Below are positions 1 to 8,828 of a DNA stretch of 33,386 bases, in pieces. Position numbers and translations under genes: made by a program. The notes under the pieces were generated by a model. The model worked only from the letters and a program-made list of their open reading frames with translations. It searched no databases and was not told the origin of the DNA. How positions within the stretch are numbered: the first letter of the stretch is position 1; every line of letters begins with the position of its first letter. Source of the DNA: Candidatus Woesearchaeota archaeon. Lineage in GTDB: Archaea; Nanobdellota; Nanobdellia; Woesearchaeales; JAFGLG01. The DNA lies in assembly GCA_016928155.1 (NCBI GenBank), contig JAFGLG010000014.1:1-33386 (forward strand), written 5' to 3'.

Positions 1-2
1 AC

Positions 3-3000
3 AATAATGCGAGCATCTATCCGGGAGCACCAGAGATCCCTTATGATGGTATCGATCAGGACTGCGATGGTGCAGACCTCACAGATGCCGACAATGACGG
101 CTATGAAGCAGCAATAGTAGGCGGAACAGACTGCGATGACAACAATGCAGATGTGAATCCTGGAGCAGTCGAGATCCCATACGATGGTCTTGACAATGAC
201 TGCGATCCGGCAACGCTTGACGATGACCTTGATGGAGACGGATATGTCCTGGCAGATGACTGTGATGACCTGAACGCAAGCATCAACCCAGGCATGCCGG
301 AGATCCCGTACAACGGAGTCGACGACGACTGCAATGCATCAACACCAGACGATGATCTTGACAGTGACGGATACAACTCCACTGTCACAGGAGGGGATGA
401 CTGCAATGATTACAATCCTGACATAAACCCGGGCATGGCAGAGATACCATACAACGGCATCAATGATGACTGCAACCCGGCGACTGTCGATGATGATCTT
501 GATGGTGATGGTTATCTGCTCATTGATGACTGCAACGACCTGAACGCAAGCATCAACCCAGGCATGCCGGAGATACCGTACAACGGAGTGGATGACGACT
601 GCGATCCGGCAACACCGGATGATGATCTTGACAGTGACGGATATGATCTGGCTGATGACTGCAATGACAATGATCCGAATGTCAATCCGGGCATGGCAGA
701 GATACCATACAACGGCATTGACGATGACTGCAATGCATCAACACCAGACGATGATCTTGACAGTGACGGATACAACTCCACCATTACAGGCGGGGATGAC
801 TGCGATGATAACAATGCAGCTGTCTATCCCGGAGCTGTAGAGGTCTGTGATGGAGCGGATAATGACTGTTCTGGAACTGTTGATGACAATCTTGCACCTG
901 AACCTTGCGCTCTGCAGCATGGCATCTGCACAGGATCAGTCAAAACCTGCGGCGGTGTCCTGGGCTGGTTGGACTGCAATGCATCTGAGTATGGCCAATA
1001 TTATGAGGCTGGCGATGAGACATCGTGCGATGCCCTGGACAATGACTGCGATGGGATAATTGATGATGGCATCTTCCAGCAGTCTGGATCCAGTGATGTC
1101 GGCGAATGCTCATATGGTGAGATGATGTGCATCCTTGGTTTCTGGGTGAATATCACCATGCCTGTTGAGCCTGTGGATGAGACCTGCGATAGCTTGGACA
1201 ACGACTGCGACGGGCTGTTCGATGAGGACTTCGATAATGATTTTGACACTTACACAACATGCGGCACCAACACCACAACCGGTGATCCTGTTGATCCCGA
1301 TTGCAATGATCTGAATGCAAGCATCAACCCAGGCATGCCGGAGATACCGTACAACGGAGTCGACGATGACTGCGATCCGGCAACACTTGACGATGACTTG
1401 GATGGCGATGGATACAATTATACTGACGACTGCAACGACCTGAACGCAAGCATCAATCCGGGCATGCCAGAGATCCCGTACAACGGAGTCGACGACGACT
1501 GCAATGCATCCACATATGATGATGATCTTGATGGTGATGGTTATCTGCTCATTGATGACTGCGATGATTTGAATGCAAGCATCAACCCAGGCATGACAGA
1601 GATCCCATACAACGGAGTCGACGATGACTGCGATCCGGCAACACTGGACGATGACTTGGATGGCGATGGATATGATCACACTACAGACTGTGATGACACA
1701 GATCCTGAGATAAATCCTGGCATGATTGAAACATGCGATGGGAAGGACAATGACTGCTCTGGCACTGTTGATGATAATCTTGTTCCAGACCCTTGTCCTC
1801 TTCAGATGGGTGTCTGCGCAGGCTCCACTGAGATCTGCGGTGGTGTTCTTGGCTGGCTCGGATGTGATTCCTTGAGCTATGGCCCTGATTACGAGGCCGG
1901 CAATGAGACATCCTGTGATGCCTTAGATAATGACTGCGATGGTTCGCTGGATGAGTATATCTACAACCAGACAGGCGACACTGATGTAGGTGAGTGCGCT
2001 TATGGATACAATCAGTGCGTGGTCGGCAGTTGGTATGTCATACAGCTTCCTGTCAATCCTGTCCCTGAACTGTGTGATGGTCTGGATAATGACTGTGATG
2101 CATTGTTTGATGAGGACTTCGATAATGATTTTGACACTTACACAACATGCGGCACCAACACCACAACCGGTGATCCTGTTGATCCTGACTGTGATGATAC
2201 GGATCAGTCAGTGAACCCGGGAGCTGCAGAAATCTGCAATCTTGTTGATGATGACTGCGATGGACTAGTCGATGAGGATGGCTGTTCCTGCTCTGATAGT
2301 GATGGAGGCCTGAACTTCTCGGTTCAGGGCTCAGTTTCAGGCTATGGATGCCTGGATTCATCCTGCGGTGACATTGATGAGTCTGATTATTGTGACAATG
2401 GCAGCATTGTTGAGTATTACTGCATGCCTGACGGCCAGTTCAATGTGACAACATCTGATTGCCAGTGGGGATGTGAAGATGGAGCATGTCTCCCTCAGCC
2501 TGTATGCATAGACAATGATGGGGACAGCTATAATGGCTCTGAGAGCATAGGAAATTGCGGCATCATGGACTGCAATGATCATAATGCAACAATAAACCCG
2601 GGCATGACAGAGATACCGTACAACGGAGTGGATGATGACTGTGATCCAGCCACTTTGGATGATGATCTTGATGGTGATGGTTATCTGCTCATTGATGACT
2701 GTGATGACCTGAATGCAAGCATTAACCCGGGAGCAGCTGAGATCCCTTATGATGGGATTGATCAGGACTGTGATGGTGCAGACCTGACAGACGCCGACGA
2801 TGATGGCTATGACGCAGCAATAGTAGGAGGTACAGACTGCGATGACAATAATGCAAGCATCAACCCTGGAATGCCAGAGATCCCATACAACGGAGTGGAT
2901 GATGACTGCAATCCTGCGACATTGGATGATGACCTTGATCAGGATGGTTATAATTCCACAGCAACAGGAGGCACAGACTGCAATGACAACGATCCGGCTA

Positions 3001-4381
3001 TAAACCCGGGTGCAGCAGAATTATGTGATAATATTGATAATGACTGCAATGGTGTTGCTGACAACATACATCAGTCATGCTCTGTGAATTGGCAGGGTAT
3101 CTGTGCTGAAGGCCAGGAGACCTGCGTATCAGGCATCTGGTTCGGATGTCCGGCCCCTCAGGCAGAGACCTGTGATGGTATCTTGGATGAGGATTGTGAT
3201 GGCATTGTCGATGATGGATGCGAGTGCAGTGCTGGCGATACAAGGCCTTGTCCCATGCAGCAGGGAGTCTGCGCTGGTTCATTTGAATCCTGCGAGAATG
3301 GCGCTTGGCCGGGCTGTGGTTTGGATGAATATGGCCCACAGTATGAACCAGGAGATGAGACCATGTGCGATGCCTTGGACAATGACTGTGATGGCCAGTG
3401 GGATGAGGACATAACCCGGCAGACTGGCTCCACTGATGTAGGCGAGTGCTCTTATGGCCTCATGAGATGCGTAATAGGCTTCTGGATGAACATCACTATG
3501 CCTGTAGGCCCGGTTCCTGAACTGTGTGATGGTCTGGATAATGACTGTGATGCATTGTTTGATGAGGACTTCGATTATGATTTTGACACTTACACAACAT
3601 GTGGTACAAATACTACAACCGGTGATCCTGTTGATCCTGACTGCAATGACTATGATGCCACTGTCTATCCTGGTGCGCCTGAAGTTTGCGATAATCAGGA
3701 TAATGATTGTGACTCAGTGATTGATATGATCTCTCAGGCTTGTTCAGTGTCCCATTATGGCATCTGCGCTGTCGGCACAGAAATATGCGCAGCCGGTGTC
3801 TGGGATGGCTGTCCTGCGCCTCAATCAGAGATCTGCGAAGGTCTTGTTGATGAAGACTGCAATGGGATTGTCGATAACGGATGCCAGTGCACAATAGGCG
3901 ACACACAATCATGTCCGGTCCAGCTGGGTGTCTGCTCTGGAAGCACAGAGACCTGTGTTGATGGTGTCTGGCCTGGCTGTGTCGATGCTGATTATGGCTC
4001 AGATTATGAGCCTGGTGCAGAAGCTTCCTGTGATAACATGGACAATGATTGTGATGGCTCTGTTGATGAGTACATCTCTTATTCATTCGGCTCTGGGGTC
4101 GGTGAGTGCAGGGAAGGTGTCGCTACATGCTTCTTTGGCGTGTGGTACAACACTACAATATCTGTGGATCCTGCGCCAGAGGCATGCGATGGCAGGGATA
4201 ATGACTGCGATGGATTGTTTGATGAGGACTTTGATGCTGACAGCGATGGTTATACCGCTTGCGGCACAAGCCCCCTTGACGGCAGCTTCATAGGCATCGA
4301 CTGCGATGACAATGACGAAACAATCCACCCTGGCGCTCCTGAGCTTAATGACAATATCGACCAGAACTGCGTGAATGACGC
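3..4381 (+). repeat. Tandem coding repeats (MopE-type units, with DNA-level copies)
   Basis: The coding region is a mosaic of units of about 130 nt and larger modules of about 420 nt. The four larger modules lie at about 890-1310, 1790-2210, 3240-3650 and 3900-4310. Some stretches are identical at the DNA level: 1221-1297 and 2109-2185 match over 77 nt, and 3559-3635 is a diverged third copy. Identity at the third codon position points to recent duplication or gene conversion. Such a region can change copy number and can be collapsed in short-read assemblies. Confidence 0.85.
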
Positions 4382-5438
4382 TCCTACGCTGCAGGTCCAG
4401 GAGACCTACATTGTTACAGAAGGTGATCTTTTGCAGGTGATTGCGCTTGCTTTTGACACTGATGGCGATGAGGTCTTCCTGGCCTACGGTACTCCGTTGG
4501 ACGCGAACGGCACTTGGCAGACCGGCTTCAATGATGCTGGGAATTATAGTTCAAGCGTGACTGCTTCAGATGGCCAGCTCCAGGTGACAGCTTATTTCAG
4601 CATTGTTGTGCTTGAAACTGGGAATCATGCGCCTGTAGTTGGGCCTGTTGCTGACATCACAGTGTATGAAGGAGAAGTCGTGCAGGTCGCTGTTGATGCA
4701 TATGATCCTGACAATGATCCTTTGGTCATGTCTTATTCAGCTCCGCTGGATTCCAATGGTTATTGGCAGACTGGCTATACTGATGCTGGTGTCTATCCTG
4801 CGACTGTCAGTGTGACAGATGGCTCTGCTGTTGTGGTCAGGCAGTTCACGATAACTGTGCTTGAAGTTGGGAATCAGCCTCCTGTATTGGATGACCTCAG
4901 GGACATCTCAGTTTATGAGGGTGAGTTCGTGGATGTTGATGCCCATGCTTATGATCCGGAAGGCGCTCCTGTCACAATAGCTTACTCTGCTCCGCTTGAT
5001 GCAGATGGTGAGTGGCAGACTGCTAAAGGTGATATGGGAACATATATCATCACTGTGACTGCTTCAGACAGCAATCTGTCAGTCTCCAAGACATTCACAT
5101 TGACTGTCTCTGAGAAGCCTGTGGAAGCTGTGTATGTCGATGCCCTGCAGATCATCAATGAGGATTCTGTGCTTGATGACGGCGAGGTGGTGGCTCTTGT
5201 CAGATTCACAAATTCAGGTGACAAGGACATGAAGAATGCCAGGGTCAGGGTGACTTTTGACGAGACTGGCTACTCTTACAGCAAGAGCATAGACAAGCTG
5301 CCTGATGGCGAGTCAGAGGCTGTGATACTGCATATCCCGCTGCCGCATGATTTTGCGCCAGGCGTGTATACTTTGAGATTCACGATCTCGAATGATAATG
5401 TGCACAGGGTCAAGCACAGGGACTTTGCAGTCTATTAG
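3..5438 (+). CDS. Giant MopE-like metal-binding repeat protein with C-terminal Ig-like domains (5' partial)
   Basis: The frame is open from the first bases of the window to TAG at 5436-5438, so the true start and any signal peptide lie upstream. An apparent GTG start at 153 is only a Val codon inside a repeat. Up to about position 4380 the protein is made of Asp/Asn/Cys-rich units of about 43-46 residues with cores such as DDDLDGDGY, DDCDD and NPG..EIPYNGVDDDC. These match the putative metal-binding motif of the MopE type and resemble calcium loops. Four larger modules of about 140 residues, with extra cysteines, are interspersed. Residues encoded by about 4380-5110 form three cadherin/PKD-like Ig domains (repeated P.LD..G.WQT), and the last ~95 residues resemble a CARDB-type beta domain. 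No C-terminal anchor is visible. The likely role is an extracellular, calcium-stabilised surface or adhesin protein; the ligand is unknown. Confidence 0.85.
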   Translation, partial: NNASIYPGAPEIPYDGIDQDCDGADLTDADNDGYEAAIVGGTDCDDNNADVNPGAVEIPYDGLDNDCDPATLDDDLDGDGYVLADDCDDLNASINPGMPEIPYNGVDDDCNASTPDDDLDSDGYNSTVTGGDDCNDYNPDINPGMAEIPYNGINDDCNPATVDDDLDGDGYLLIDDCNDLNASINPGMPEIPYNGVDDDCDPATPDDDLDSDGYDLADDCNDNDPNVNPGMAEIPYNGIDDDCNASTPDDDLDSDGYNSTITGGDDCDDNNAAVYPGAVEVCDGADNDCSGTVDDNLAPEPCALQHGICTGSVKTCGGVLGWLDCNASEYGQYYEAGDETSCDALDNDCDGIIDDGIFQQSGSSDVGECSYGEMMCILGFWVNITMPVEPVDETCDSLDNDCDGLFDEDFDNDFDTYTTCGTNTTTGDPVDPDCNDLNASINPGMPEIPYNGVDDDCDPATLDDDLDGDGYNYTDDCNDLNASINPGMPEIPYNGVDDDCNASTYDDDLDGDGYLLIDDCDDLNASINPGMTEIPYNGVDDDCDPATLDDDLDGDGYDHTTDCDDTDPEINPGMIETCDGKDNDCSGTVDDNLVPDPCPLQMGVCAGSTEICGGVLGWLGCDSLSYGPDYEAGNETSCDALDNDCDGSLDEYIYNQTGDTDVGECAYGYNQCVVGSWYVIQLPVNPVPELCDGLDNDCDALFDEDFDNDFDTYTTCGTNTTTGDPVDPDCDDTDQSVNPGAAEICNLVDDDCDGLVDEDGCSCSDSDGGLNFSVQGSVSGYGCLDSSCGDIDESDYCDNGSIVEYYCMPDGQFNVTTSDCQWGCEDGACLPQPVCIDNDGDSYNGSESIGNCGIMDCNDHNATINPGMTEIPYNGVDDDCDPATLDDDLDGDGYLLIDDCDDLNASINPGAAEIPYDGIDQDCDGADLTDADDDGYDAAIVGGTDCDDNNASINPGMPEIPYNGVDDDCNPATLDDDLDQDGYNSTATGGTDCNDNDPAINPGAAELCDNIDNDCNGVADNIHQSCSVNWQGICAEGQETCVSGIWFGCPAPQAETCDGILDEDCDGIVDDGCECSAGDTRPCPMQQGVCAGSFESCENGAWPGCGLDEYGPQYEPGDETMCDALDNDCDGQWDEDITRQTGSTDVGECSYGLMRCVIGFWMNITMPVGPVPELCDGLDNDCDALFDEDFDYDFDTYTTCGTNTTTGDPVDPDCNDYDATVYPGAPEVCDNQDNDCDSVIDMISQACSVSHYGICAVGTEICAAGVWDGCPAPQSEICEGLVDEDCNGIVDNGCQCTIGDTQSCPVQLGVCSGSTETCVDGVWPGCVDADYGSDYEPGAEASCDNMDNDCDGSVDEYISYSFGSGVGECREGVATCFFGVWYNTTISVDPAPEACDGRDNDCDGLFDEDFDADSDGYTACGTSPLDGSFIGIDCDDNDETIHPGAPELNDNIDQNCVNDAPTLQVQETYIVTEGDLLQVIALAFDTDGDEVFLAYGTPLDANGTWQTGFNDAGNYSSSVTASDGQLQVTAYFSIVVLETGNHAPVVGPVADITVYEGEVVQVAVDAYDPDNDPLVMSYSAPLDSNGYWQTGYTDAGVYPATVSVTDGSAVVVRQFTITVLEVGNQPPVLDDLRDISVYEGEFVDVDAHAYDPEGAPVTIAYSAPLDADGEWQTAKGDMGTYIITVTASDSNLSVSKTFTLTVSEKPVEAVYVDALQIINEDSVLDDGEVVALVRFTNSGDKDMKNARVRVTFDETGYSYSKSIDKLPDGESEAVILHIPLPHDFAPGVYTLRFTISNDNVHRVKHRDFAVY

Positions 5439-5444
5439 CCCTTA

Positions 5445-5453
5445 AATTTTTTT
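5445..5453 (+). terminator. Probable T-tract terminator between convergent genes
   Basis: A short A run followed by seven T lies 7 nt after the stop of the repeat protein and reaches the stop codon of the minus-strand kinase gene. Archaeal RNA polymerase terminates at T tracts without needing a hairpin. The gap between the convergent genes is only 13 nt. Confidence 0.45.
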
Positions 5454-5940
5454 AATGTTTTTTCCTTATTTCCTTGAGAATTCTGTTCACTGTCTGCTCC
5501 ATTGTATTCTCTTCTGTGTTGATGATCACATCATGCTTTGTCGGTTTAACATACCCATGTATCCTCTTCACAATGCCGGGTCTGCGCTTCCCTGATCTCA
5601 TGTGATCCCTTTTCAGGGCTGTGTCGACACTGCAATGCAGGAAGAAGGAGTGCAATGTGTAACCGTATCTCTTCATGTGCAGCCCTAGTTTCTTCTTCAG
5701 GCTTTCTGCATTCATCTCCTGGACTAAGATGTTCTGCTTGAGTTTCATAAGCTCTTTTGCCATCATGTGCACAGCTTCCTTTGCTATCCTCTTTGCATTC
5801 TGCTTTCCTGCTCTCTGCAGGTGCTTCTTGATGTAAGCCCTGTCTATGAATGCATATGATTTCAGTTTCTTGTAGAGGATGTCGGCAATCGTTGACTTCC
5901 CTGCAGCCATGGGTCCGGTTATATTGAGAAGCTTAGGCAT
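5452..5940 (-). CDS. Small P-loop kinase (adenylate/cytidylate kinase-like)
   Basis: The 162-residue protein opens with a beta strand and a classic Walker A motif GPMAAGKST at residues 9-17. A basic LID-like segment (RDHMRSGKRRPG) follows at about residues 112-123. The length and layout fit small archaeal nucleoside or nucleotide kinases of the AAA_18/AAA_33 type, which move a phosphate from ATP to a small molecule or a nucleic-acid end in the cytoplasm. The substrate cannot be read from the sequence. The gene converges on the large repeat gene. An AT-rich TATA-like stretch lies about 30 nt before the ATG, and a GGAGG lies about 13 nt before it, rather far for a ribosome site. Confidence 0.75.
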   Translation of the reverse strand: MPKLLNITGPMAAGKSTIADILYKKLKSYAFIDRAYIKKHLQRAGKQNAKRIAKEAVHMMAKELMKLKQNILVQEMNAESLKKKLGLHMKRYGYTLHSFFLHCSVDTALKRDHMRSGKRRPGIVKRIHGYVKPTKHDVIINTEENTMEQTVNRILKEIRKKH

Positions 5941-6003
5941 GGCACATCTCTGGTCCTCCTGTTATTTAATTATTTTGGTCGTCACTGTTCACACATCCCA
6001 AAG

Positions 6004-6013
6004 TTTTATATAA
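6004..6013 (+). promoter_or_regulatory. TATA box for the gene at 6053
   Basis: TTTTATATAA is centred at about 6009. By archaeal spacing the transcript should start near 6035, giving a leader of about 18 nt before the proposed ATT codon, just enough to include the AAGGCGAT ribosome-site-like sequence at 6042-6049. Confidence 0.55.
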
Positions 6014-6052
6014 TCGGGCATCTTATCTCAAAAAAAGTCCCAAGGCGATACA

Positions 6053-6595
6053 ATTCCTGGCTACCTAGGCATAGATGAATCGAACCATGGACGTTTCCCG
6101 GAGTTCTACGTGTGCGTTTTTTCCACCAATCATAAGGATACCGAGTGCAACGGACATAGGTTCTCTAAGATCAAGAGCACAAGCACACCCATCCCGAATA
6201 TCCTTGGGCCTAACACTAACAGGGAATTCAGATATATCGAGGTTGATCATGATTACAAGCAGAGGTTCGGCCCCCATCGCATCAAGGTTGTTGCGATAGG
6301 GGAGTTCATCAGGGAATTCTCTGGTCTGGAGCTTTGTCTCTTTGATGGCGAACTCCAGCAGGTCTATCGTGATGAGTTGGCAAAGGCTGTTGGTTCCATG
6401 CCTGATTTCAGGTCAGAGAAGGGGGCTGATGTCCGTTACAGGCTGGTCAATCTTGCTGACCATATCGCCAGGATGATGTATAAGTATAGGACTGTGCAGA
6501 AGCTCTCTCATAATTTCAATCTGTATGATTCTGAGAGGATTGAGCCTGATCTTGATGCATGGCAGCATTTCTTCAGGAAGTTCAGGACAGCATGA
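6053..6595 (+). CDS. Unknown protein starting LGIDESNHG, probable ATT start
   Basis: The frame is open from 6014 to TGA at 6593-6595, with no ATG, GTG or TTG before the GTG at 6110. The sequence upstream of that GTG reads as real protein (YLGIDESNHGRFPEFYV) and runs smoothly into the rest, so the GTG is too late. ATT at 6053 is the best start: it sits 3 nt after an AAGGCGAT sequence and gives a 180-residue protein. The early strand with conserved-looking Asp and Glu recalls the first strand of RNase H-like folds, but this is only a resemblance. The C-terminal half is helical, with many Tyr, Arg and His. The family is not recognised and no function is assigned. A frameshift or sequencing error near 6050 is the main alternative to the odd start. 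Confidence 0.6.
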   Translation: MPGYLGIDESNHGRFPEFYVCVFSTNHKDTECNGHRFSKIKSTSTPIPNILGPNTNREFRYIEVDHDYKQRFGPHRIKVVAIGEFIREFSGLELCLFDGELQQVYRDELAKAVGSMPDFRSEKGADVRYRLVNLADHIARMMYKYRTVQKLSHNFNLYDSERIEPDLDAWQHFFRKFRTA

Positions 6596-6650
6596 ATCAA
6601 TGGATTGCATTTACTGATAATTGATTATTTACTTATTGATGACTGGTAAC

Positions 6651-6658
6651 ATTTAAAA
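6651..6658 (+). promoter_or_regulatory. TATA box for HIT gene (leaderless)
   Basis: ATTTAAAA is centred about 27 nt before the ATG at 6682. No ribosome site precedes that ATG. The spacing implies that transcription starts at or next to the start codon. Confidence 0.55.
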
Positions 6659-6681
6659 TGTCAGTATTTTCCCCTTGATTC

Positions 6682-7194
6682 ATGCAAGGGAATGATGTTT
6701 TCTGCACTCACTTGGAGCATTGGAGAGGGAATGGCCAGATGCTGTATGAATCTGGTCTGGCTTATGCCATTTTGAGCCCCACACCTATAACGCCGGGCCA
6801 TGTCCTTGTTGTCCCGCGGATGCATGCTGCAAAGATGGCTGATCTTGATGAGATGACAGGCAAGGCCATGTGGGATGCGGCTGAAGATGCATACAATGCT
6901 CTTATAGGAAGATTCTATTCAGGCAGGGAAGCGATGCAGGGATTGCATGATTTCTATGAAGGGCTCAGGGATCATCCCCCTAATGATCTGGGTATTGGAG
7001 AAAGGGCTGCAGGATGTTGCGAGGCCATGCTTCATGATCCGAGGTTGTATATTATCCCTGTCGGCTATCATTTTGGCGGCAGCGGCAAAGGTGTCCAGCT
7101 TACTGTCAGGGATCATGCGCATGCTCATCTTCATCCTATCAGGAAAGATATCAGCCTGTCTCAGGCACTTGCGAACTCTCCTGATTTCTACTAA
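6682..7194 (+). CDS. HIT-family nucleotide hydrolase/transferase
   Basis: The 170-residue protein has the N-terminal HIT signature SPTPITPGHVLVVPRMH (about residues 32-48). The C-terminal histidine triad is HAHAHLHPI, with His145, His147 and His149 in the HxHxHxx pattern; the middle His is the expected nucleophile. HIT proteins cleave or transfer nucleoside phosphates such as Ap4A, AMP-lysine or AMP-NH2 in the cytoplasm. An insert of about 45 residues (about 78-122) separates the two halves, so the protein is longer than the usual 110-140-residue HIT protein. It probably has its own promoter, and EndoQ follows after 33 nt under a separate TATA box. Confidence 0.85.
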   Translation: MQGNDVFCTHLEHWRGNGQMLYESGLAYAILSPTPITPGHVLVVPRMHAAKMADLDEMTGKAMWDAAEDAYNALIGRFYSGREAMQGLHDFYEGLRDHPPNDLGIGERAAGCCEAMLHDPRLYIIPVGYHFGGSGKGVQLTVRDHAHAHLHPIRKDISLSQALANSPDFY

Positions 7195-7197
7195 ACC

Positions 7198-7206
7198 TTT
7201 TTAAAC
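7198..7206 (+). promoter_or_regulatory. TATA box for EndoQ gene (leaderless)
   Basis: TTTTTAAAC begins 4 nt after the HIT stop codon and is centred about 26 nt before the ATG at 7228. There is no ribosome site, so the transcript is predicted to be leaderless. Confidence 0.55.
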
Positions 7207-7227
7207 AATTATTCATTATTCCAGGCC

Positions 7228-8487
7228 ATGGGGGAGCGCATAATATCTGACTTGCATATCCATGGACGTTTTTCCAGAGCCACTTCTAAACAGCTGGATT
7301 TTGTGAATCTTGAGAAGTATGCAAGATTGAAAGGCATAAATCTGCTTGGCACTGGTGACTTCACCCATCCGAAATGGCTTGGTGAGATAAGGTCGAATCT
7401 GAGCGAGGATGGCTCTGGGATCCTTAAGACAGGGTCTGGCTTTCATTTCATGCTCACTTCTGAGATTTCTCTGATGTACAGCCAGGATGGCAGGGGCAGG
7501 AAGGTGCATCTTGTGATCCTCGCCCCGGATCTTGGTGTTGTTGCTCAGATAAATGAATATCTTGGCAAAAAAGGCCGCCTGGATTATGATGGCAGGCCGA
7601 TCTTCGGCAAGCTTCCATGCGACATGTTTGTCGACGACATGAGGAGGATAAGCACTGATATTGAGGTGATAGCCGCTCATGTTTGGACCCCGTATTTCGG
7701 CCTTTTCGGCTCCATGTCTGGCTTTGATTCTGTTGAGGATGCTTTCAAGGACCAGTCAAAGCATATCCACGCTCTGGAGACTGGCCTGAGCAGTGATCCT
7801 GAGATGAACTGGCGTCTTTCGAAGCTTGACCGCTATTCTCTTGTCTCTTTTTCTGATCTTCATTCTTTCTGGCCCTGGAGATTAGGCAGGGAAGCTACGA
7901 TTTTTGATGCGAAGTTGGATTACAAGAGCATCCTCAGTGCGATAAGGAACAAGGAAATTGCTGAGACTATCGAGGTTGACCCGAATTATGGCAAATATCA
8001 CTTTGATGGTCATAGGGATTGCAAGGTCTGTCTGGAGCCAAAAGATACTGTGAAGCATAAGGGCATCTGTCCTGTCTGCGGAAAAAAGCTGACAATCGGT
8101 GTCCTCAACCGTGTTGAACAGCTTGCAGACAGGCCATTAGGCACCAAGCCAGAGGGCGCTGCACCATTCAGGAGATTGATTCCCTTGTCAGATATGATCT
8201 CTGCTCTCACTGGTTCTGCTGTCTCATCTCAGAAGGTCTGGAAGGTGTATTATGACTTAATCAAGAGGTTCGGCACTGAACTTGATGTCCTGCTGGATGC
8301 TCCTGAAGAAGAATTGAAGAAAGTTGTTGATGGTCCGCTGGCAGATTCCATAATCCTGAATCGGCATGGGAACATCAGGATCCTGCCCGGTTATGATGGT
8401 GAGTATGGTGTTCCTGTTCTGGGTGAGATGCCGAAGAGATCAGAATTCAGGCCCAAGCATATCCAGAAAGGATTATCTGATTTCTAG
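7228..8487 (+). CDS. endoQ: Endonuclease Q-type PHP-domain DNA repair nuclease
   Basis: The 419-residue protein matches the length and layout of archaeal EndoQ. That enzyme nicks DNA on the 5' side of deaminated bases (uracil, hypoxanthine) and some abasic sites. The PHP metal motifs are visible: SDLHIHGRFSRATS (residues 7-20, with Asp8, His10 and His12), GTGDFTHP (Asp44, His47), AAHVWTPYFGLFGS (about residue 150) and FSDLHSFWPWRLGREAT (about residue 210). A zinc finger C-x2-C-x12-C-x2-C follows at Cys265, Cys268, Cys281 and Cys284, then a helical C-terminal part. All expected elements are present, so the enzyme should be active. The name comes from recognising the family rather than from a search; the general class (PHP plus zinc finger) is certain. 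Confidence 0.88.
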   Translation: MGERIISDLHIHGRFSRATSKQLDFVNLEKYARLKGINLLGTGDFTHPKWLGEIRSNLSEDGSGILKTGSGFHFMLTSEISLMYSQDGRGRKVHLVILAPDLGVVAQINEYLGKKGRLDYDGRPIFGKLPCDMFVDDMRRISTDIEVIAAHVWTPYFGLFGSMSGFDSVEDAFKDQSKHIHALETGLSSDPEMNWRLSKLDRYSLVSFSDLHSFWPWRLGREATIFDAKLDYKSILSAIRNKEIAETIEVDPNYGKYHFDGHRDCKVCLEPKDTVKHKGICPVCGKKLTIGVLNRVEQLADRPLGTKPEGAAPFRRLIPLSDMISALTGSAVSSQKVWKVYYDLIKRFGTELDVLLDAPEEELKKVVDGPLADSIILNRHGNIRILPGYDGEYGVPVLGEMPKRSEFRPKHIQKGLSDF

Positions 8488-8523
8488 TTCTGAGAATTCT
8501 CTGCCTCTTTGTTTTCTCTGATT

Positions 8524-8595
8524 GAAAATCTTCAAGGATAAGGGCAAATTCGCGGTGCGAATTTGATGCGGCAAGATAAATTCTTGAAGATTTTC
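8524..8595. repeat. Nested perfect inverted repeats (possible structured RNA)
   Basis: A perfect 13-bp inverted repeat (GAAAATCTTCAAG at 8524-8536 and its complement at 8583-8595) encloses a perfect 9-bp hairpin (CAAATTCGC at 8545-8553, loop GGT, complement at 8557-8565). Neither strand shows convincing C/D or H/ACA box signatures, and there is no poly-T tail next to it. It lies in the 230-nt spacer between EndoQ and the Lys-rich gene. It could be a structured RNA, a processing signal for the EndoQ mRNA, or the trace of a mobile element. Confidence 0.6.
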
Positions 8596-8681
8596 CTGCT
8601 AAAGGTGCATCAAGGCACTGGATTAGGCGCTCAAGCAAGACTCAATCACACCACATAGAATTGCACGAATAACGTCGAGAA

Positions 8682-8708
8682 AAAAAGATGTGGCCCCGCG
8701 AGGGGCTA
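8682..8708 (-). terminator. Intrinsic-type terminator for the Lys-rich gene
   Basis: Arms at 8691-8697 and 8702-8708 form a 7-bp, G+C-rich stem with a four-base loop. On the minus strand the hairpin is followed by seven T (8682-8688). It begins about 9 nt past the stop codon of the 34-residue basic protein, so it should end that short transcript. Confidence 0.7.
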
Positions 8709-8716
8709 CGAGAAAA

Positions 8717-8821
8717 TTACTTTTTCTTCTTCTTTGCAACCTTCTTCTTTGCTTTCTTCTTGGTTGCCTTCTTCTTTACTGCTTTCTTTTTAGTTGCCTT
8801 CTTAACTTTCTTTTTTGCCAA
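8717..8821 (-). CDS. Small Lys/Ala-rich basic protein (34 aa), TTG start
   Basis: Reading the minus strand from TTG at 8821-8819 gives 34 residues beginning MAKKKVKKATKKKAVKKK and ending at TAA (8719-8717). The protein is almost entirely Lys, Ala, Thr and Val and resembles the basic tails of histone H1-like or HU-like proteins. A strong GAGGTG site 7 nt upstream, two upstream TATA-like boxes and a downstream terminator support a real, separately expressed gene. It probably binds nucleic acid as a charge-neutralising chromatin or RNA factor; this is inference from composition only. Confidence 0.65.
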   Translation of the reverse strand: MAKKKVKKATKKKAVKKKATKKKAKKKVAKKKKK

Positions 8822-8828
8822 TGCAATT

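Noticed and set aside
153-158. GTG at 153 as the start of the MopE-like protein
   Set aside because: The frame is open and repeat-like back to position 3, so the GTG is an internal Val codon and the real start lies before the window.
6075-6299. 74-codon ATG frame over the start of the 6053 gene
   Set aside because: It is an overlapping frame of a longer, more protein-like gene and has no ribosome site of its own.
8524-8595. C/D or H/ACA guide RNA at the nested repeats
   Set aside because: No RUGAUGA/CUGA boxes or ACA tail in the required positions on either strand.
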